64,000 nt of DNA from Streptosporangium pseudovulgare (GCF_014648055.1 NZ_BMQJ01000004.1:1-64000), one strand, 5' to 3'; shown: positions 42,483 to 51,719, counted from the stretch's first letter. Translations and numbers: made by a program. The notes: a model not told the origin generated them from the sequence alone.

Positions 42483-43550
42483 TCAGGCCGCCAGGCCCTC
42501 CCCGAGCGAGGCGATGACCTGCGGCCCGTAGCCGCTCGCGGCCAGCGGGGCGCGGATGTCGCGCTCCAGGTTCGGCAGGTAGCCGACCAGCAGGTCGGCC
42601 GGCCCGCTGACCCGTACCAGGCCGAGTGCGGCGGGCAGCAGCAGCGTCCGCGCCGGCCCGAGGGTCTCGCACCACCCACCGGCCTCGACCGCCACCGGGG
42701 CGCCGGCGTTGCTCACCACGAGCGCGGTGTCGAACCGGCACACCGGCGACACGCCGGCCGCCACCCGCCAGCGCTCCAGGGCGAAGTACGGCCCGGCGCA
42801 GCAGATCACCCGCTCGACGTCCTCGCCCGCGGGGATGCGCAGGCCCGGCTGGAAGTCGGGCCGCGACTCCGGCCGCCACTCCTCCAGCAGCCGTTCGATG
42901 CCGGCGTGCCACTCGCCTCTCCCCAGGGTGGAGCCGTCCTCCATGCTCCAGGGCATGGCGTGCTGCTGGATGTCGGAGGTCTGCTCGATCTCGTAGACGA
43001 GGGTGCGGGGACCGAAGCTGTGCAGCGTCCCGCCCGGCACGTACACCGTCTCGCCCGGCCGCACCGGGAGCCGCCGCATCACCGCGTCGAAGTCCTGCTC
43101 CAGGAGCGCCGCGCGCAGCTCGTCGTGGCCCACCCCCTCCTTGACGCCGACCAGGGCGGTGGCGCCGGGGACGGCGTCCAGGATGTGCCACGCCTCGGTC
43201 TTGCCGTTCGGCTGGGCCTGCAGCCGCCGCGCGGTCGCGTCGTCGGCGTGCAGGTGCACCGGAAGCATGCCGGTGGCGTCGATGAACTTCGTGAGCACCG
43301 GGAAGTGCGGCCCGTTCCAGCCGTGGCACACCAGCTCGCCCGGCCGGTCCTCGATGAGCTCCCGCAGTGTGCACCCGGCCAGGGGGCCGTTGCTCACCAC
43401 CGCGCTCTCGCCTTCCAGGTCGCTCACCTCCCACGTCTCGGCGACGGGCCCCTTGGGGAGGCCGGTACGGCCCAGCCGCTCGGCGATGGCCCGGCCGCCG
43501 AAGACGTAGTCGCGGACGGGGCTGCTGAGACGCAGTGGGTACCAGTTCAT
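42483..43550 (-). CDS. manA: Type I mannose-6-phosphate isomerase
   Basis: A 355-residue zinc-dependent isomerase linking fructose-6-phosphate and mannose-6-phosphate. Zinc-site blocks are present: LPVHLHADD, NGKTEAWHIL and VPGGTLHSFGPRTLVYEIEQTSD. The N-terminal FGGRAIAERLG and AETWEVSD blocks also match. GGAGG-type sequence precedes ATG 43550. It is the middle gene of a minus-strand run with a HAD phosphatase upstream, which hints at sugar-phosphate turnover. Mannose-6-phosphate supplies GDP-mannose for envelope mannosides, so a housekeeping or envelope role is possible; the other isomerase copies of the genome are not in view. Confidence 0.88.
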   Translation of the reverse strand: MNWYPLRLSSPVRDYVFGGRAIAERLGRTGLPKGPVAETWEVSDLEGESAVVSNGPLAGCTLRELIEDRPGELVCHGWNGPHFPVLTKFIDATGMLPVHLHADDATARRLQAQPNGKTEAWHILDAVPGATALVGVKEGVGHDELRAALLEQDFDAVMRRLPVRPGETVYVPGGTLHSFGPRTLVYEIEQTSDIQQHAMPWSMEDGSTLGRGEWHAGIERLLEEWRPESRPDFQPGLRIPAGEDVERVICCAGPYFALERWRVAAGVSPVCRFDTALVVSNAGAPVAVEAGGWCETLGPARTLLLPAALGLVRVSGPADLLVGYLPNLERDIRAPLAASGYGPQVIASLGEGLAA

Positions 43551-43595
43551 CGGAAACCTCCGGGGTGCCCCCGCCCCCGGGCGGGGGCGACGTCG

Positions 43596-44255
43596 TCAGG
43601 TGGCCTTCCGGAGCGGCGTGCGGTCGAGCCCGTCGATCAGGTCGGGAATCGAGTCGAAGACGTGGGCGGCGCCGGCCTCGCGCAGCTCCTCGGGCGAGAA
43701 CCCGCCGGTGCGGATCGCGATGCCGGGCAGGTCCAGCTTGCCGGCGGCGAGGAAGTCCCAGGTGGAGTCGCCGACCGCCACTCCCGAGGCGCCCTCGACC
43801 TTGGCGAGCGCCACCTTCATCAGGTCGGGGGCGGGCTTGGTCTTCTCGACGTCCTCGGAGGTGGTCCACGCCCTGCAGTGCTCGCGGCCGTCGATGAGGT
43901 CGAGGAAGCGATCGACGTGCTTCGGCTTGCCGGAGGAGGCGAGGACCACGGCGAACCCGCGCCGGCCCAGCTCGGCCAGCAGGTCGGTGGCGCCCTCGAA
44001 GGGCCGCACCTCGTCGATCATCTTGTCGAACTCCTCGGTCCACGCCTCCCGCAGCGCGTCGCCGTGCTCCCGCTCGACGTCCTCCCCGGCGAGGGCGGCC
44101 ACGATCTGGTCGCCTCCCATGCCGATGTGCCGGTGGATGCGCCACAGCGGCAGCACCACGTCGTAGCGGTCGAAAGCCCGGTACCACGCGAGCGCGTGCT
44201 GGTAGTTGGTGTCGACCAGGGTGCCGTCGACGTCGATGATGGCGGTGTCGGCCAT
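43596..44255 (-). CDS. HAD-superfamily hydrolase (beta-phosphoglucomutase/phosphatase-like)
   Basis: A 219-residue HAD protein. Motif I is IIDVDGTLVDTNYQHALAW, motif II LASSGKPKH, motif III KTKPAPDLM, motif IV VGDSTWDFLAA; a helical cap (~15-85) places it in subtype C1. It probably dephosphorylates a sugar phosphate; the neighbouring manA fits. I use ATG 44255 because AAGGAGG stands 7 bases ahead. The frame is open further upstream through a duplicated 27-bp repeat that would add SGHPAAPPK twice, so a longer form is conceivable but unlikely. Confidence 0.87.
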   Translation of the reverse strand: MADTAIIDVDGTLVDTNYQHALAWYRAFDRYDVVLPLWRIHRHIGMGGDQIVAALAGEDVEREHGDALREAWTEEFDKMIDEVRPFEGATDLLAELGRRGFAVVLASSGKPKHVDRFLDLIDGREHCRAWTTSEDVEKTKPAPDLMKVALAKVEGASGVAVGDSTWDFLAAGKLDLPGIAIRTGGFSPEELREAGAAHVFDSIPDLIDGLDRTPLRKAT

Positions 44256-44264
44256 GCGGTCCTC

Positions 44265-44318
44265 CTTCGGCGGTGCGGCCGGGTGCCCGGACTTCGGCGG
44301 TGCGGCCGGGTGCCCGGA
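44265..44318. repeat. Perfect 27-bp tandem duplication at the HAD gene's ribosome site
   Basis: The unit at 44265-44291 is repeated exactly at 44292-44318. The proximal copy supplies the AAG of the AAGGAGG Shine-Dalgarno, so copy number could alter the leader. Length is a multiple of three, leaving an upstream frame open. Confidence 0.85.
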
Positions 44319-44475
44319 GGACCCTGCCCCCACGCGCGGCGCTCATCCCCGGTGGCGCCGGTCCGCCCTCGCGGGCCTCCGTCGGAGGCGGACGGCTCCT
44401 TCCTCGTTCCTCACCGGCTCCCACCTGCCGAAACCCCGATCGGCCGCCCGTCCCGCACCTTCCTCGCGTGACCTT

Positions 44476-44517
44476 CGGGTCCCGCCGTACGGCTCGCGGG
44501 CCGTACGGCGAGACCCG
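44476..44517. terminator. Terminator hairpin built from two CCGTACGG palindromes
   Basis: Arms at 44476-44493 and 44500-44517 pair over 18 bases with one mismatch, around a 6-base loop. It lies just beyond the ABC permease stop (44544, minus) and separates it from the HAD gene. Confidence 0.75.
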
Positions 44518-44543
44518 GCGACGCCGGACCGTGCCCGCCGGCG

Positions 44544-46121
44544 TCAGCCGACGTCGCGGCGGCGGAAGCCGTACAGGCCGGTGGCCACGAGCGCGGCGGC
44601 GATCGCGGTCAGCACGAGCAGCGGTGTCGCCGCCACCTCCCCGCCGGGGAGCTTGGGCAGGTGGCTGAACGGCGAGAGGTCCAGCGCCGCGGGCGGCAGG
44701 TCCAGCAGCGCACCGACCTGGCCGAGCAGCAGGAACAGCGCCAGCGCCGCCCACGCCAGCGCGGTCAGCCGCGGCAGCAGGCCGAACAGCGCGACCGCCA
44801 GCCCGGCCAGCGACCACACGGCGGGGAGCTGGGAGACCGCCGCGCCCGTCACCCCGGGGAGCCGGCCGGTGACGTCACCGGTGCTCGCGCCGTAGGCGAT
44901 CCCGACCGCGACTCCCAGGACCAGCATCACCACGGCCGGCCCGAGCAGCGCGAACACCAGGTGGCCCGCCATCCACCGGGTCCTGCCCACCGGGGCGGCC
45001 AGGAGCGGCTCGGCGCGCATGAGCGTCTCCTCGCCGCGCATCCGCAGCGCGGCCTGCACGGCGTAGCCGGCGGCGCCCATCCCGAAGATGCTCAGCACGC
45101 TCGCGACGAAGACGTCGGCCACGTTCGCCGAGCCGCCCAGCCGGGCCATCATCTCCATGAGCCGCGCGTTGCCGGCCATCGTGTCGGCGGCGGCCTTCGC
45201 CGCGGCGCCGACCACCGCGCCGAACACCGCGAAGCCCGCGCTCCAGCCGAGCAGCGGCCCCCGGTGCAGCCGCCAGGCCAGCGCGAGCGGCGAGCCGAAG
45301 CCGGGCGCGGCGTCGGTGGGGCCCAGCCGCGGCGGCAGCACACCCGCCGCGAGGTCCCTGCGCCCGGCCAGGGCGTAGGCGGCGAGCGACAGCAGGACGA
45401 CCGCCGCGAGCGACAGGGCGAGCGGCCACCAGACCTCGCCGGCGAAGGGACGCATCCGCTGGCTCCAGCCGAACGGCGACAGCCACGACAGCCACGAGGC
45501 GCCGGTCGAGTCGCCGGCCATCCGCGCCAGGTAGGCGACGCCGAGCGCCGACAGGCCGATCGCCCGGGCCCCGCCCGCGCTCTCGGTGAGCTGCGCGGCG
45601 ACCGCGCCCACGGCGGCGAACACCATGCCGGTCGCGGCGTAGCCGAGGCCGGTGGCCAGCGCGCCGGCGACCGGGTACCCCGCCCCGGTGAAGGAGACCA
45701 GGAGGACCAGCGCCACGGCGAGGTTCGCCGACGCGGCCACGGCCAGCGCCGCCGACAGCCCCGCCTGGCGGCCCAGGACGGTGGAGCCGAGCAGCTCGCG
45801 GCGGCCGGTCTCCTCCTCCACCCGGGTGTGCCGGACCACGGTGAGCAGGCAGGCCAGACCCAGCAGCACGGGGGTGAACCCGGCGCGCCACACGCCCAGC
45901 GCTGCGGCGTTCCAGTGGGTGAACGGCCCGTACATCGCGACCAGCGCGGGGTTGGCGCCGAAGGACGCGGCGAACTCCCGCAGTCCCCGCTCGGTCGGGT
46001 ACAGCTCGGCGATGCCGGCGGTCTGGGTGATCGGCAGTACGGCGAGCAGCAGCACCCACAGCGGCAGAACGAGCCGGTCGCGCCGCAGGATCAGCCGGAC
46101 GAGCGAGCCGGTGCCGGTCAT
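44544..46121 (-). CDS. ABC-2-type exporter permease (polyketide/antibiotic-exporter-like)
   Basis: A 525-residue permease with about twelve helices arranged as two six-helix halves. Characteristic blocks are [20 protein letters not shown] at the N-terminus, [29 protein letters not shown] (the coupling segment seen in TylC/DrrB-like exporters of this size), then [12 protein letters not shown] and a second [20 protein letters not shown]. The start ATG overlaps the ATPase stop by 4 bases. It is probably a drug or peptide exporter controlled by the divergent MarR/GbsR-like regulator at 47232. Substrate unknown. Confidence 0.9.
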   Translation of the reverse strand: MTGTGSLVRLILRRDRLVLPLWVLLLAVLPITQTAGIAELYPTERGLREFAASFGANPALVAMYGPFTHWNAAALGVWRAGFTPVLLGLACLLTVVRHTRVEEETGRRELLGSTVLGRQAGLSAALAVAASANLAVALVLLVSFTGAGYPVAGALATGLGYAATGMVFAAVGAVAAQLTESAGGARAIGLSALGVAYLARMAGDSTGASWLSWLSPFGWSQRMRPFAGEVWWPLALSLAAVVLLSLAAYALAGRRDLAAGVLPPRLGPTDAAPGFGSPLALAWRLHRGPLLGWSAGFAVFGAVVGAAAKAAADTMAGNARLMEMMARLGGSANVADVFVASVLSIFGMGAAGYAVQAALRMRGEETLMRAEPLLAAPVGRTRWMAGHLVFALLGPAVVMLVLGVAVGIAYGASTGDVTGRLPGVTGAAVSQLPAVWSLAGLAVALFGLLPRLTALAWAALALFLLLGQVGALLDLPPAALDLSPFSHLPKLPGGEVAATPLLVLTAIAAALVATGLYGFRRRDVG

Positions 46122-47137
46122 CGGGCGTCTCCGCTCGCCGCACGGGCGTCTCCGTCCACGGGCCCGGCGTCCCCGTTCACGGGCCGGGCGTCTCGGTTCA
46201 CGGACCGGGCGTCTCCGCCGGCCGTACGGGTGCTCCCGCTCGCCGTACGGGCGTCCCCGTCCCGGTAGTGGCGCAGGAACAGCTCCTCCAGGGTCGGCGG
46301 CCGGCTGGTGAGCGAGCGCACGCCGCGGGCCGCGAGCCGCGCCAGCGCGTCGCCCAGCCGGTCGTCGTCGACCTCGAACGTCACCCGGCCGCCGTCGGCG
46401 CGCAGGCCGTGGACACCGGGCAGATCCGCCAGCCCGTCGGGCGGGCCGGCCAGCTCCGCGGTGATCGACGTGCGGGTCAGGTGGCGCAGCTCGGCCAGCG
46501 TGCCGGTCTCGACGGTGCGGCCGTCGCGGATGATGCTCACCCGGTCGCACAGCTTCTCGACCTCGGCGAGGATGTGGCTGGACAGCAGCACCGTACGGCC
46601 CCGCTCCCGCGCCTCGGTGACGCAGTCGGTGAAGACCGCCTCCATCAGCGGGTCGAGCCCGGAGGTCGGCTCGTCCAGCAGCAGCAGCTCCGCGTCGGAG
46701 GCGAGCGCGGCGACGAGGGCGACCTTCTGCCGGTTGCCCTTGGAGTAGGCCCGTCCCTTCTTGCGCGGGTCGAGGTCGAACCGTTCGATCAGCTCCCTCT
46801 TGCGAGCCCGGTCGAGACCGCCGCGCAGCCGGCCGAGCAGATCGATGACCTCGCCGCCGGACAGGTTGGGCCACAGCGTGACGTCGCCGGGCACGTAGGC
46901 CAGGCGGCGGTGGAGCTCGACGGCGTCCTTCCAGGGGTCGCCGCCCAGCAGGCGGACCGTGCCCGAGTCGGCCCGCAGCAGGCCGAGCAGGACGCGGATC
47001 GCGGTCGACTTCCCGGCGCCGTTCGGTCCCAGGAAGCCGTGCACCTCGCCGGCCCGGACCTCCAGGTCCAGGCCGTCCAGCGCGCGGGTCCGGCCGAATC
47101 GCTTCGTGACGCCGGACACCGAGATGACGTTGCTCAT
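46118..47137 (-). CDS. ABC exporter ATP-binding protein (DrrA-like) with repetitive tail
   Basis: A 339-residue ATPase. Walker A is [11 protein letters not shown] (~38-48), followed by [19 protein letters not shown], a degenerate signature [15 protein letters not shown], Walker [13 protein letters not shown] and the H-loop LSSHILAEV. After the usual end ([13 protein letters not shown], ~290) comes a ~48-residue tail of imperfect [10 protein letters not shown] repeats, DNA 46121-46260. A -10-like TACATT seven bases ahead of ATG 47137 indicates a leaderless transcript. It is coupled to the permease by ATGA and divergent from the MarR/GbsR gene, whose product probably represses it. Confidence 0.92.
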   Translation of the reverse strand: MSNVISVSGVTKRFGRTRALDGLDLEVRAGEVHGFLGPNGAGKSTAIRVLLGLLRADSGTVRLLGGDPWKDAVELHRRLAYVPGDVTLWPNLSGGEVIDLLGRLRGGLDRARKRELIERFDLDPRKKGRAYSKGNRQKVALVAALASDAELLLLDEPTSGLDPLMEAVFTDCVTEARERGRTVLLSSHILAEVEKLCDRVSIIRDGRTVETGTLAELRHLTRTSITAELAGPPDGLADLPGVHGLRADGGRVTFEVDDDRLGDALARLAARGVRSLTSRPPTLEELFLRHYRDGDARTASGSTRTAGGDARSVNRDARPVNGDAGPVDGDARAASGDAR

Positions 47138-47200
47138 GTTTTAGAATGTACAGAGGCTTCAGAGAAAAATGAAAGTATCTATACGCGTTCTTGACGCTGG
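47138..47200. promoter_or_regulatory. AT-rich divergent promoter of the ABC exporter and its regulator
   Basis: A marked AT-rich stretch carries TACATT (minus strand, 47145-47150) for the ABC operon and AGTATCTATA on the plus strand for the regulator. CTTCAGAGAAAAATGAAAG between them is an imperfect inverted repeat, the best operator candidate. Confidence 0.55.
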
Positions 47201-47231
47201 AGAATGCGGGAGGACACCAGAGGGGGGACGG

Positions 47232-47702
47232 ATGCGCGACGAGGAGGCCGTACGCCGGTTCGTGGAGCGGATGGGCCGGATGCTGGCCGCCATGGGCGTC
47301 CCGCCGATGGCGGCTCGTGTGATGCTCACCGTGATGACCGCCGAGGAGGACGCGCTCAGCGCCGCCGACCTCGCCGAACGGCTCGGCGCCAGCTCCGGCG
47401 CCATCTCGGGCGCCGTGCGCTACCTCGTGGACATGGATCTGCTCCGCCGGGAGCCGGTCCCGGGCTCCCGGCGCGACCTGTACCTCCTGAGCAGCCAGAG
47501 CTGGTGGGAGGCGATGGTCGGCAAGATGAACCGGCTGCAGCTCATCGCCGACACCGTCGACGAGGGCATAGCCGCGATCGGCGGCCCCGACAGCCGCCCC
47601 GGCCGCACCATGGCAGAGATGCGAGATTTCTTCGTCTTCTGCCACGACGAGCTCCTGCTCGTGATGGAGCGGTGGGAGCAGCGGAAACCCGCCCGAGACT
47701 GA
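47232..47702 (+). CDS. MarR/GbsR-like transcriptional regulator
   Basis: A 156-residue winged-helix protein of the GbsR-like MarR branch: RFVERMGRMLAAMGVPPMAARV, then the HTH SAADLAERLGASSGAISGAVRYLV, wing EPVPGSRRDLYLL, and a long dimerisation helix. These proteins typically sit divergent to drug-exporter ABC genes and repress them. ATG 47232 follows a GGGGGG tract; the frame also opens upstream at 47169. Paralogous in type to the regulator at 51835. Confidence 0.88.
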   Translation: MRDEEAVRRFVERMGRMLAAMGVPPMAARVMLTVMTAEEDALSAADLAERLGASSGAISGAVRYLVDMDLLRREPVPGSRRDLYLLSSQSWWEAMVGKMNRLQLIADTVDEGIAAIGGPDSRPGRTMAEMRDFFVFCHDELLLVMERWEQRKPARD

Positions 47703-47912
47703 CCCTCGCCCGCCCCGCGGACACGTCCCGCCGCGCCGGCCTGCGGTAACGTCCGGCAGCGGGAAGGCGGTTCCGGCCATGGGCGGGCCGTCGGCCGCGC
47801 TCGCCCGGTCCGATGTCGTGGGCGTTCCATGCCGTCCGCGCCCCTGCGGTCGTGACAGAACATGACCTTTGGGATAGACAGAGTTGATCATATTCGACGT
47901 GAACGGGGAAAA

Positions 47913-48173
47913 ATGATCACCTTTAAGCGTGGGTTGGGTGCTGTCCTCCTAGCAGCTGCCACGGTGGCCGGCATCGGCGCGGTCGCGGCTCCTGCGGGGG
48001 CGCAGAGCCAGACGGCCTCCGGCTGGCAGTACGTCAAGACCTACCCCGGAACCGCCGCCGGGGGCAGCGAGTGCCGGGCGGACGGCAAGCAGTGGGGCGG
48101 CTCCTACCAGTGCCGCTACTACGAGGAGGGTTGGCAGGGCCAGCCGAAGTACGAGCTCTGGGTTCTCGCGTAG
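47913..48173 (+). CDS. Small secreted protein with two cysteines
   Basis: An 86-residue precursor. The signal peptide is MITFKRGLGAVLLAAATVAG, continuing to a likely cleavage after AAPAGA (residue ~31). The mature part of ~53 residues is aromatic-rich: GWQYVKTYPGTAAGGSEC, QWGGSYQCRYYEEGWQ, YELWVLA, with a probable disulfide. ATG 47913 has GGGGAA six bases upstream. It matches a common type of short secreted actinomycete protein of unknown function. A strong terminator follows. Confidence 0.75.
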   Translation: MITFKRGLGAVLLAAATVAGIGAVAAPAGAQSQTASGWQYVKTYPGTAAGGSECRADGKQWGGSYQCRYYEEGWQGQPKYELWVLA

Positions 48174-48206
48174 AGGTATGAGCCCTGAGCTCCGAAGCAG
48201 AGGTAC

Positions 48207-48234
48207 GGGCGCCGGCACCTAGGTGTCGGCGCCC
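48207..48234 (+). terminator. 28-base palindromic terminator
   Basis: GGGCGCCGGCACCT is followed directly by AGGTGTCGGCGCCC; pairing is complete as RNA (one G-U). It lies 34 bases after the small secreted protein gene. Confidence 0.8.
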
Positions 48235-48300
48235 GCCGCGTCCACAGCCCGTTAAGGTCGGGAAGGGAACATCTTCGAGGCGGCGAACGGAGCAGGTGCG

Positions 48301-48702
48301 ATGCCGGTGCTCATCGACAAGGTGGCCTGGATACGGCTGGAGGACGGCAAGGTCCTCGGCACGCGCTCCCGGGGCAAGGACGCCTACTACTTCCCCGGCG
48401 GCAAGCGGGAGGCCGGGGAGAGCGACACGCAGACGCTGGCGCGCGAGATCACCGAGGAGCTCACCGTGGAGATCCTCCCCGGGACCGTCGCCCTCCTCGG
48501 CACCTACGAGGCCCAGGCGCACGGCCACCCGGAGGGGACGGTGGTCCGCATGACCTGCTACACCGGCGACTACCGCGGCACCCTCACCGCGAGCAGCGAG
48601 ATCGAGGAGGTCGCCTGGCTGTCGTACGCCGACCGCCACCGGGTCTCCCCGGTGGACCAGCTCATCTTCGACGACCTGAGGGCCGCGGGCCGGCTGACCT
48701 GA
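48301..48702 (+). CDS. Nudix hydrolase
   Basis: A 133-residue pyrophosphohydrolase. The Nudix box is GGKREAGESDTQTLAREITE followed by ELTVE, preserving the Gly, the Glu pair and REx2EE metal ligands; the usual second Gly is Thr. FPGGKRE precedes it as normal, and VVRMTCYTGDY then EEVAWLSY follow. The substrate is a nucleoside diphosphate derivative that cannot be specified. ATG 48301 has GGAGCAGG upstream. Convergent with the deaminase gene, separated by a long terminator. Confidence 0.88.
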   Translation: MPVLIDKVAWIRLEDGKVLGTRSRGKDAYYFPGGKREAGESDTQTLAREITEELTVEILPGTVALLGTYEAQAHGHPEGTVVRMTCYTGDYRGTLTASSEIEEVAWLSYADRHRVSPVDQLIFDDLRAAGRLT

Positions 48703-48725
48703 GGGCGCGCCACGCCGGCCGGTCG

Positions 48726-48783
48726 TCGATCATGACGCCGTGGTGGTCCGGCCCGCGTCGAGCCGCCACGGCGTCGTGATCGA
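48726..48783. terminator. Bidirectional terminator, 21-bp stem
   Basis: Arms 48726-48746 and 48763-48783 match at 19 of 21 positions, the two others being G-U in RNA, with a 16-base loop. It lies between the convergent Nudix and deaminase genes. Confidence 0.8.
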
Positions 48784-48832
48784 TGGATCGTCGATGCTCA
48801 CGGGGTTGAGCCGGACGGCCAGGGCCCGGCTC

Positions 48833-49264
48833 TCAGTAGTAGCCCTGCACCGGGACGCGGGCCTCGTCGAACAGGGCCGGGCCCTCCTCGGCGAAGGGGA
48901 AGGTGACCGGCGCGGCGCCGGGTGACTTGAGACCGGCGAGCTGCTCGGGGGAGAGCGCGTAGACGACGCGGCCCAGGCCGGACCGCTCGATGGCGCCCGC
49001 GCACATGCCGCACGGCCGGCAGCTGGTGTACATGGTGGTGGCGGCCGCGGCGGTCCGGTCCAGCTCGCGGGCCGCCCACCTGGCCAGCTTCAGCTCGGGG
49101 TGGGCGGTGATGTCGGCGTCGGTGACGCTCGTGTTGCGCTCCTCCGCGAGGATCTCGCCGTCCGGCCCCGCCAGCAGCGATCCGAACGGCGGGTTCCCGC
49201 CCGCCCTGGCCTCGGCGGCCAGCTCGATGGCCCTGCGGAGGAGCCGCTCGTCGTCATCCGTCAT
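48833..49264 (-). CDS. Nucleoside deaminase (CDA-fold, guanine/tRNA-adenosine-deaminase-like)
   Basis: A 143-residue zinc deaminase. The catalytic HPE (in place of the HAE of TadA/CDA) is in DITAHPELKLARW, and zinc cysteines are in YTSCRPCGMCAGAI. Substrate-pocket context NPPFGSLLAGPDGEILAEERN is as in small purine deaminases. The HPE motif is tolerated by several nucleoside deaminases of this group. The gene overlaps the upstream F420 oxidoreductase gene by 11 bases, so they form an operon. The substrate is uncertain. Confidence 0.85.
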   Translation of the reverse strand: MTDDDERLLRRAIELAAEARAGGNPPFGSLLAGPDGEILAEERNTSVTDADITAHPELKLARWAARELDRTAAAATTMYTSCRPCGMCAGAIERSGLGRVVYALSPEQLAGLKSPGAAPVTFPFAEEGPALFDEARVPVQGYY

Positions 49265-50141
49265 GATCGCTCCGTTCGTCGGTGATGGTGTTCCCGGCGG
49301 TGAGCGTCCGCCGCCGGTCGGCGACGGCCGCGAGCGCCCGCCATGCCGTCTCCGGGTGGAGGGTCTCGGCGGGGTCCCCGCCGAACGGGTCCAGCACGAC
49401 GGTCTCGGCGCCGAGCAGGCGCAGCCGCTCCAAGTCCTCGGTGACCTGGTCGATCGTCCCCTCCCCGGCGAGCCGGTCCGGCCCGGTGACCGGCGTCTCG
49501 GTGAGCCTCAGGATCATGCGGGGGACCAGCGCGGGCGCGGGCCGCCCCTCCACGGCGGCGACGGCCTTCAGCCGGTCCAGCGCCCCGGTCAGCCAGGGAA
49601 GGGTGAACCGCAGCGGGTGCCACCCGTCGCCCAGCCGTACGGCACGGCGCAGTGCGGCGTCGCTGTGGCCGCCGACCCAGAACGGTATGTCGCCGGCGCG
49701 GTAGTCGTCGTCGTCCTCCCAGGCGGCGCGGATGGCCCGCAGATGGTCGTCGGTGAGCCTCCCGCGCCGCTCGAACGGCACGCCGAGCGCCTCGAACTCC
49801 TGGCGTGCCCAGCCGGCCGCCACGCCGAGGACCAGCCGTCCGCCGCTGAGCCGGTTCAGGTTGGCGGCCATCCGGGCGACGAGCAGCGGATGCCGGTAGG
49901 GCACGATGAGCACCGTGGTGCCGAGCCGGATCCGGTCGGTGACGCCGGCCAGCCAGGAGAGCGTGGTGAACGGCTCGTAGAAGGGCGCCGGGTACTGCTC
50001 GGCGACGTCCGGGGTCACCACGACATGGTCGGAGACCATCAGCAGGTCGAAGCCCAGCCCCTCCACCGTCCGTGCCCAGCGGCGCAGCGTGTCCGGGTCG
50101 GTGCCGGGCCCGAAATTCGGGACATTGACTCCTATTTCCAC
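49254..50141 (-). CDS. LLM-class F420-dependent oxidoreductase
   Basis: A 295-residue TIM-barrel luciferase-like enzyme: MEIGVNVPNFGPGTDPDTLR start, FDLLMVSDHVV, RIRLGTTVLIVPYRHPLLVARMAANLNRLSGGRLVLGVAAGW and the C-terminal DQVTEDLERLRLLGAE block. It transfers hydride using cofactor F420; the substrate class is not predictable. Length and motifs match the TIGR03619-type subgroup. Followed by the deaminase with 11 bases overlap. The upstream 150 bases carry no clear element. Confidence 0.9.
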   Translation of the reverse strand: MEIGVNVPNFGPGTDPDTLRRWARTVEGLGFDLLMVSDHVVVTPDVAEQYPAPFYEPFTTLSWLAGVTDRIRLGTTVLIVPYRHPLLVARMAANLNRLSGGRLVLGVAAGWARQEFEALGVPFERRGRLTDDHLRAIRAAWEDDDDYRAGDIPFWVGGHSDAALRRAVRLGDGWHPLRFTLPWLTGALDRLKAVAAVEGRPAPALVPRMILRLTETPVTGPDRLAGEGTIDQVTEDLERLRLLGAETVVLDPFGGDPAETLHPETAWRALAAVADRRRTLTAGNTITDERSDHDG

Positions 50142-50342
50142 CAGATCGAGGCTAGCTGTACGGTCGGCCGATCCGGAAGGGATCCCTCACGGCACGACGA
50201 CCAACATCGTCTACAGCCGCACCCTGCCGTACCGAGGCCCCGGCCCCGCCATCGGGTGAGACGCGCGGCACCGGGCCGGTCCGCGTTCGACGCGTCCCCA
50301 AAGCTCGCCCCCACCGCGGCTCCTCCCGGGCGACGTGAGCGG

Positions 50343-51719
50343 TCAGGCGGCCTTGGGCGTGGCGCGCATGCCGATGTACACGCACGGGGTGCCGTCGGTC
50401 AGGGTGGAGAAGACGACGGGGATGTGGCCCTCGCCGTAGGCGGGACCGCCGGAGGCGGCGAACACCGTCTTCGACACCGGCAGCAGGTCCATCTCCAGCG
50501 GCGGGGAGAAGTCCTTCATGCCGTCGACGAACTCGTAGCGGATGCGCGCGCGGCCGTCCTCGTCCTGGGTGACGGTGGTGACGACGCCCTCGCGCCGGTA
50601 GGTGCCCACCAGCGGCGTCATGTCCACCGCGGGCGGGTTCGCCGCGGGACCGAAGGGGGCGGGCATCCGCACCCCGGCCAGCTCCGCCAGCAGCTCCCGG
50701 AACAGCTCGGCGTAAAGCCCGTCGGTGCCGCCGCCGTTGGTCAGCAGGACGACGGCGACGCCCGCGTGGGGGACGACGCGCAGGTAGGAGTGCTGGGCGA
50801 CGGCGCTGCCGTCATGGCCGTAGCCGGGGACGCCGTCCCAGTCGTACAGGGTCCAGCCCAGGCCCCAGCCGTCGGCGCTGACGGTCCACTTGTCGGGGCT
50901 GTCGACCTCGCGGCGCTGCATCGCCGCGACGGCGTCGGCGGACAGCACGCGGGTGCCGTCGGGGGCGGTGCCGCCGTCCAGATGCATCCGGACGAACCGG
51001 ATGACGTCTCCCGCGGAGATGATGACCCTGCCGTACGGCCCCGCCGAACGCGGCATCAGATCCCAGGCCGGCGCCGGGTCGGGATCCTGGCCGGGCCCGC
51101 CCAGGTGGCTCATGGCCACGCGGAAGCGAAGCGCCTCCTCGGGCAGTGTCATCGAGTGCTCCAGCCCGAGCGGGGTGAGGAGCAGGTCCTTCAACGCCTG
51201 GTCCCAGGTCATGCCGGTGAGCACCTCGACGACGCGGCCCAGTACGACGTATCCGAGGCTGCTGTAGGAGATGGCCGTTCCGGGCGGACAGTCCAGTGCG
51301 ACGTCCTTGGCGGCCTCCACGTATCTGGCCAGGCAGTCGTCGCCCCGGCCGGAGTCGTAGTTGAAGTCGCAGGTCAGCCCGCCGGTGTGGCTGAGCAGCC
51401 GCCGGATGGTGATCGCGTCGGTGGCGTCGGGGTCCGGGGTGGCGAACTCGGGCAGCACGTCCACGACCGGCGTGTCCAGGTCCAGAACGCCGGAGTCGAC
51501 CAGTCGCATCACCAGGGTGGCGGTGTAGACCTTGGCCAGCGAACCGGACAGGAACACCGAGTCGGTCGTCACCTCCACCCCGGTTCCCCGGTGCAGTACA
51601 CCGCCGGCCAGTTCGTGGATCTCACCATCGACCAGTACGGCCAGCGACGCTCCGGGCACATGGTGGGCGGTGCGGAGCGCGTCGAAGCGGGCCTGCCAGC
51701 GGGCGGCGTCGAAGATCAT
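50343..51719 (-). CDS. Serine hydrolase of the class C beta-lactamase/AmpC-like fold
   Basis: A 458-residue hydrolase with a penicillin-binding/beta-lactamase transpeptidase-like domain (~10-350): catalytic SLAK (Ser60-Lys63) in FLSGSLAKVYTA, the tyrosine motif YSSLGY and the third element in GHDGSAVAQHSY. A ~100-residue C-terminal beta domain follows. No signal peptide precedes ATG 51719, so it is cytoplasmic or exported otherwise, like many EstB-type esterases/D-aminopeptidases. AGGAAG lies ahead. Downstream of a MarR/GbsR-like regulator on the same strand, with a 116-base gap. Substrate unknown; probably not a resistance enzyme. Confidence 0.87.
   Translation of the reverse strand: MIFDAARWQARFDALRTAHHVPGASLAVLVDGEIHELAGGVLHRGTGVEVTTDSVFLSGSLAKVYTATLVMRLVDSGVLDLDTPVVDVLPEFATPDPDATDAITIRRLLSHTGGLTCDFNYDSGRGDDCLARYVEAAKDVALDCPPGTAISYSSLGYVVLGRVVEVLTGMTWDQALKDLLLTPLGLEHSMTLPEEALRFRVAMSHLGGPGQDPDPAPAWDLMPRSAGPYGRVIISAGDVIRFVRMHLDGGTAPDGTRVLSADAVAAMQRREVDSPDKWTVSADGWGLGWTLYDWDGVPGYGHDGSAVAQHSYLRVVPHAGVAVVLLTNGGGTDGLYAELFRELLAELAGVRMPAPFGPAANPPAVDMTPLVGTYRREGVVTTVTQDEDGRARIRYEFVDGMKDFSPPLEMDLLPVSKTVFAASGGPAYGEGHIPVVFSTLTDGTPCVYIGMRATPKAA

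Noticed and set aside
44256-44333. Longer N-terminus for the HAD protein (two SGHPAAPPK units)
   Set aside because: AAGGAGG stands correctly ahead of ATG 44255 and motif I then falls at the usual place.
50142-50342. Possible small gene between the F420 oxidoreductase and serine hydrolase
   Set aside because: Only short frames without ribosome sites; nothing recognisable.
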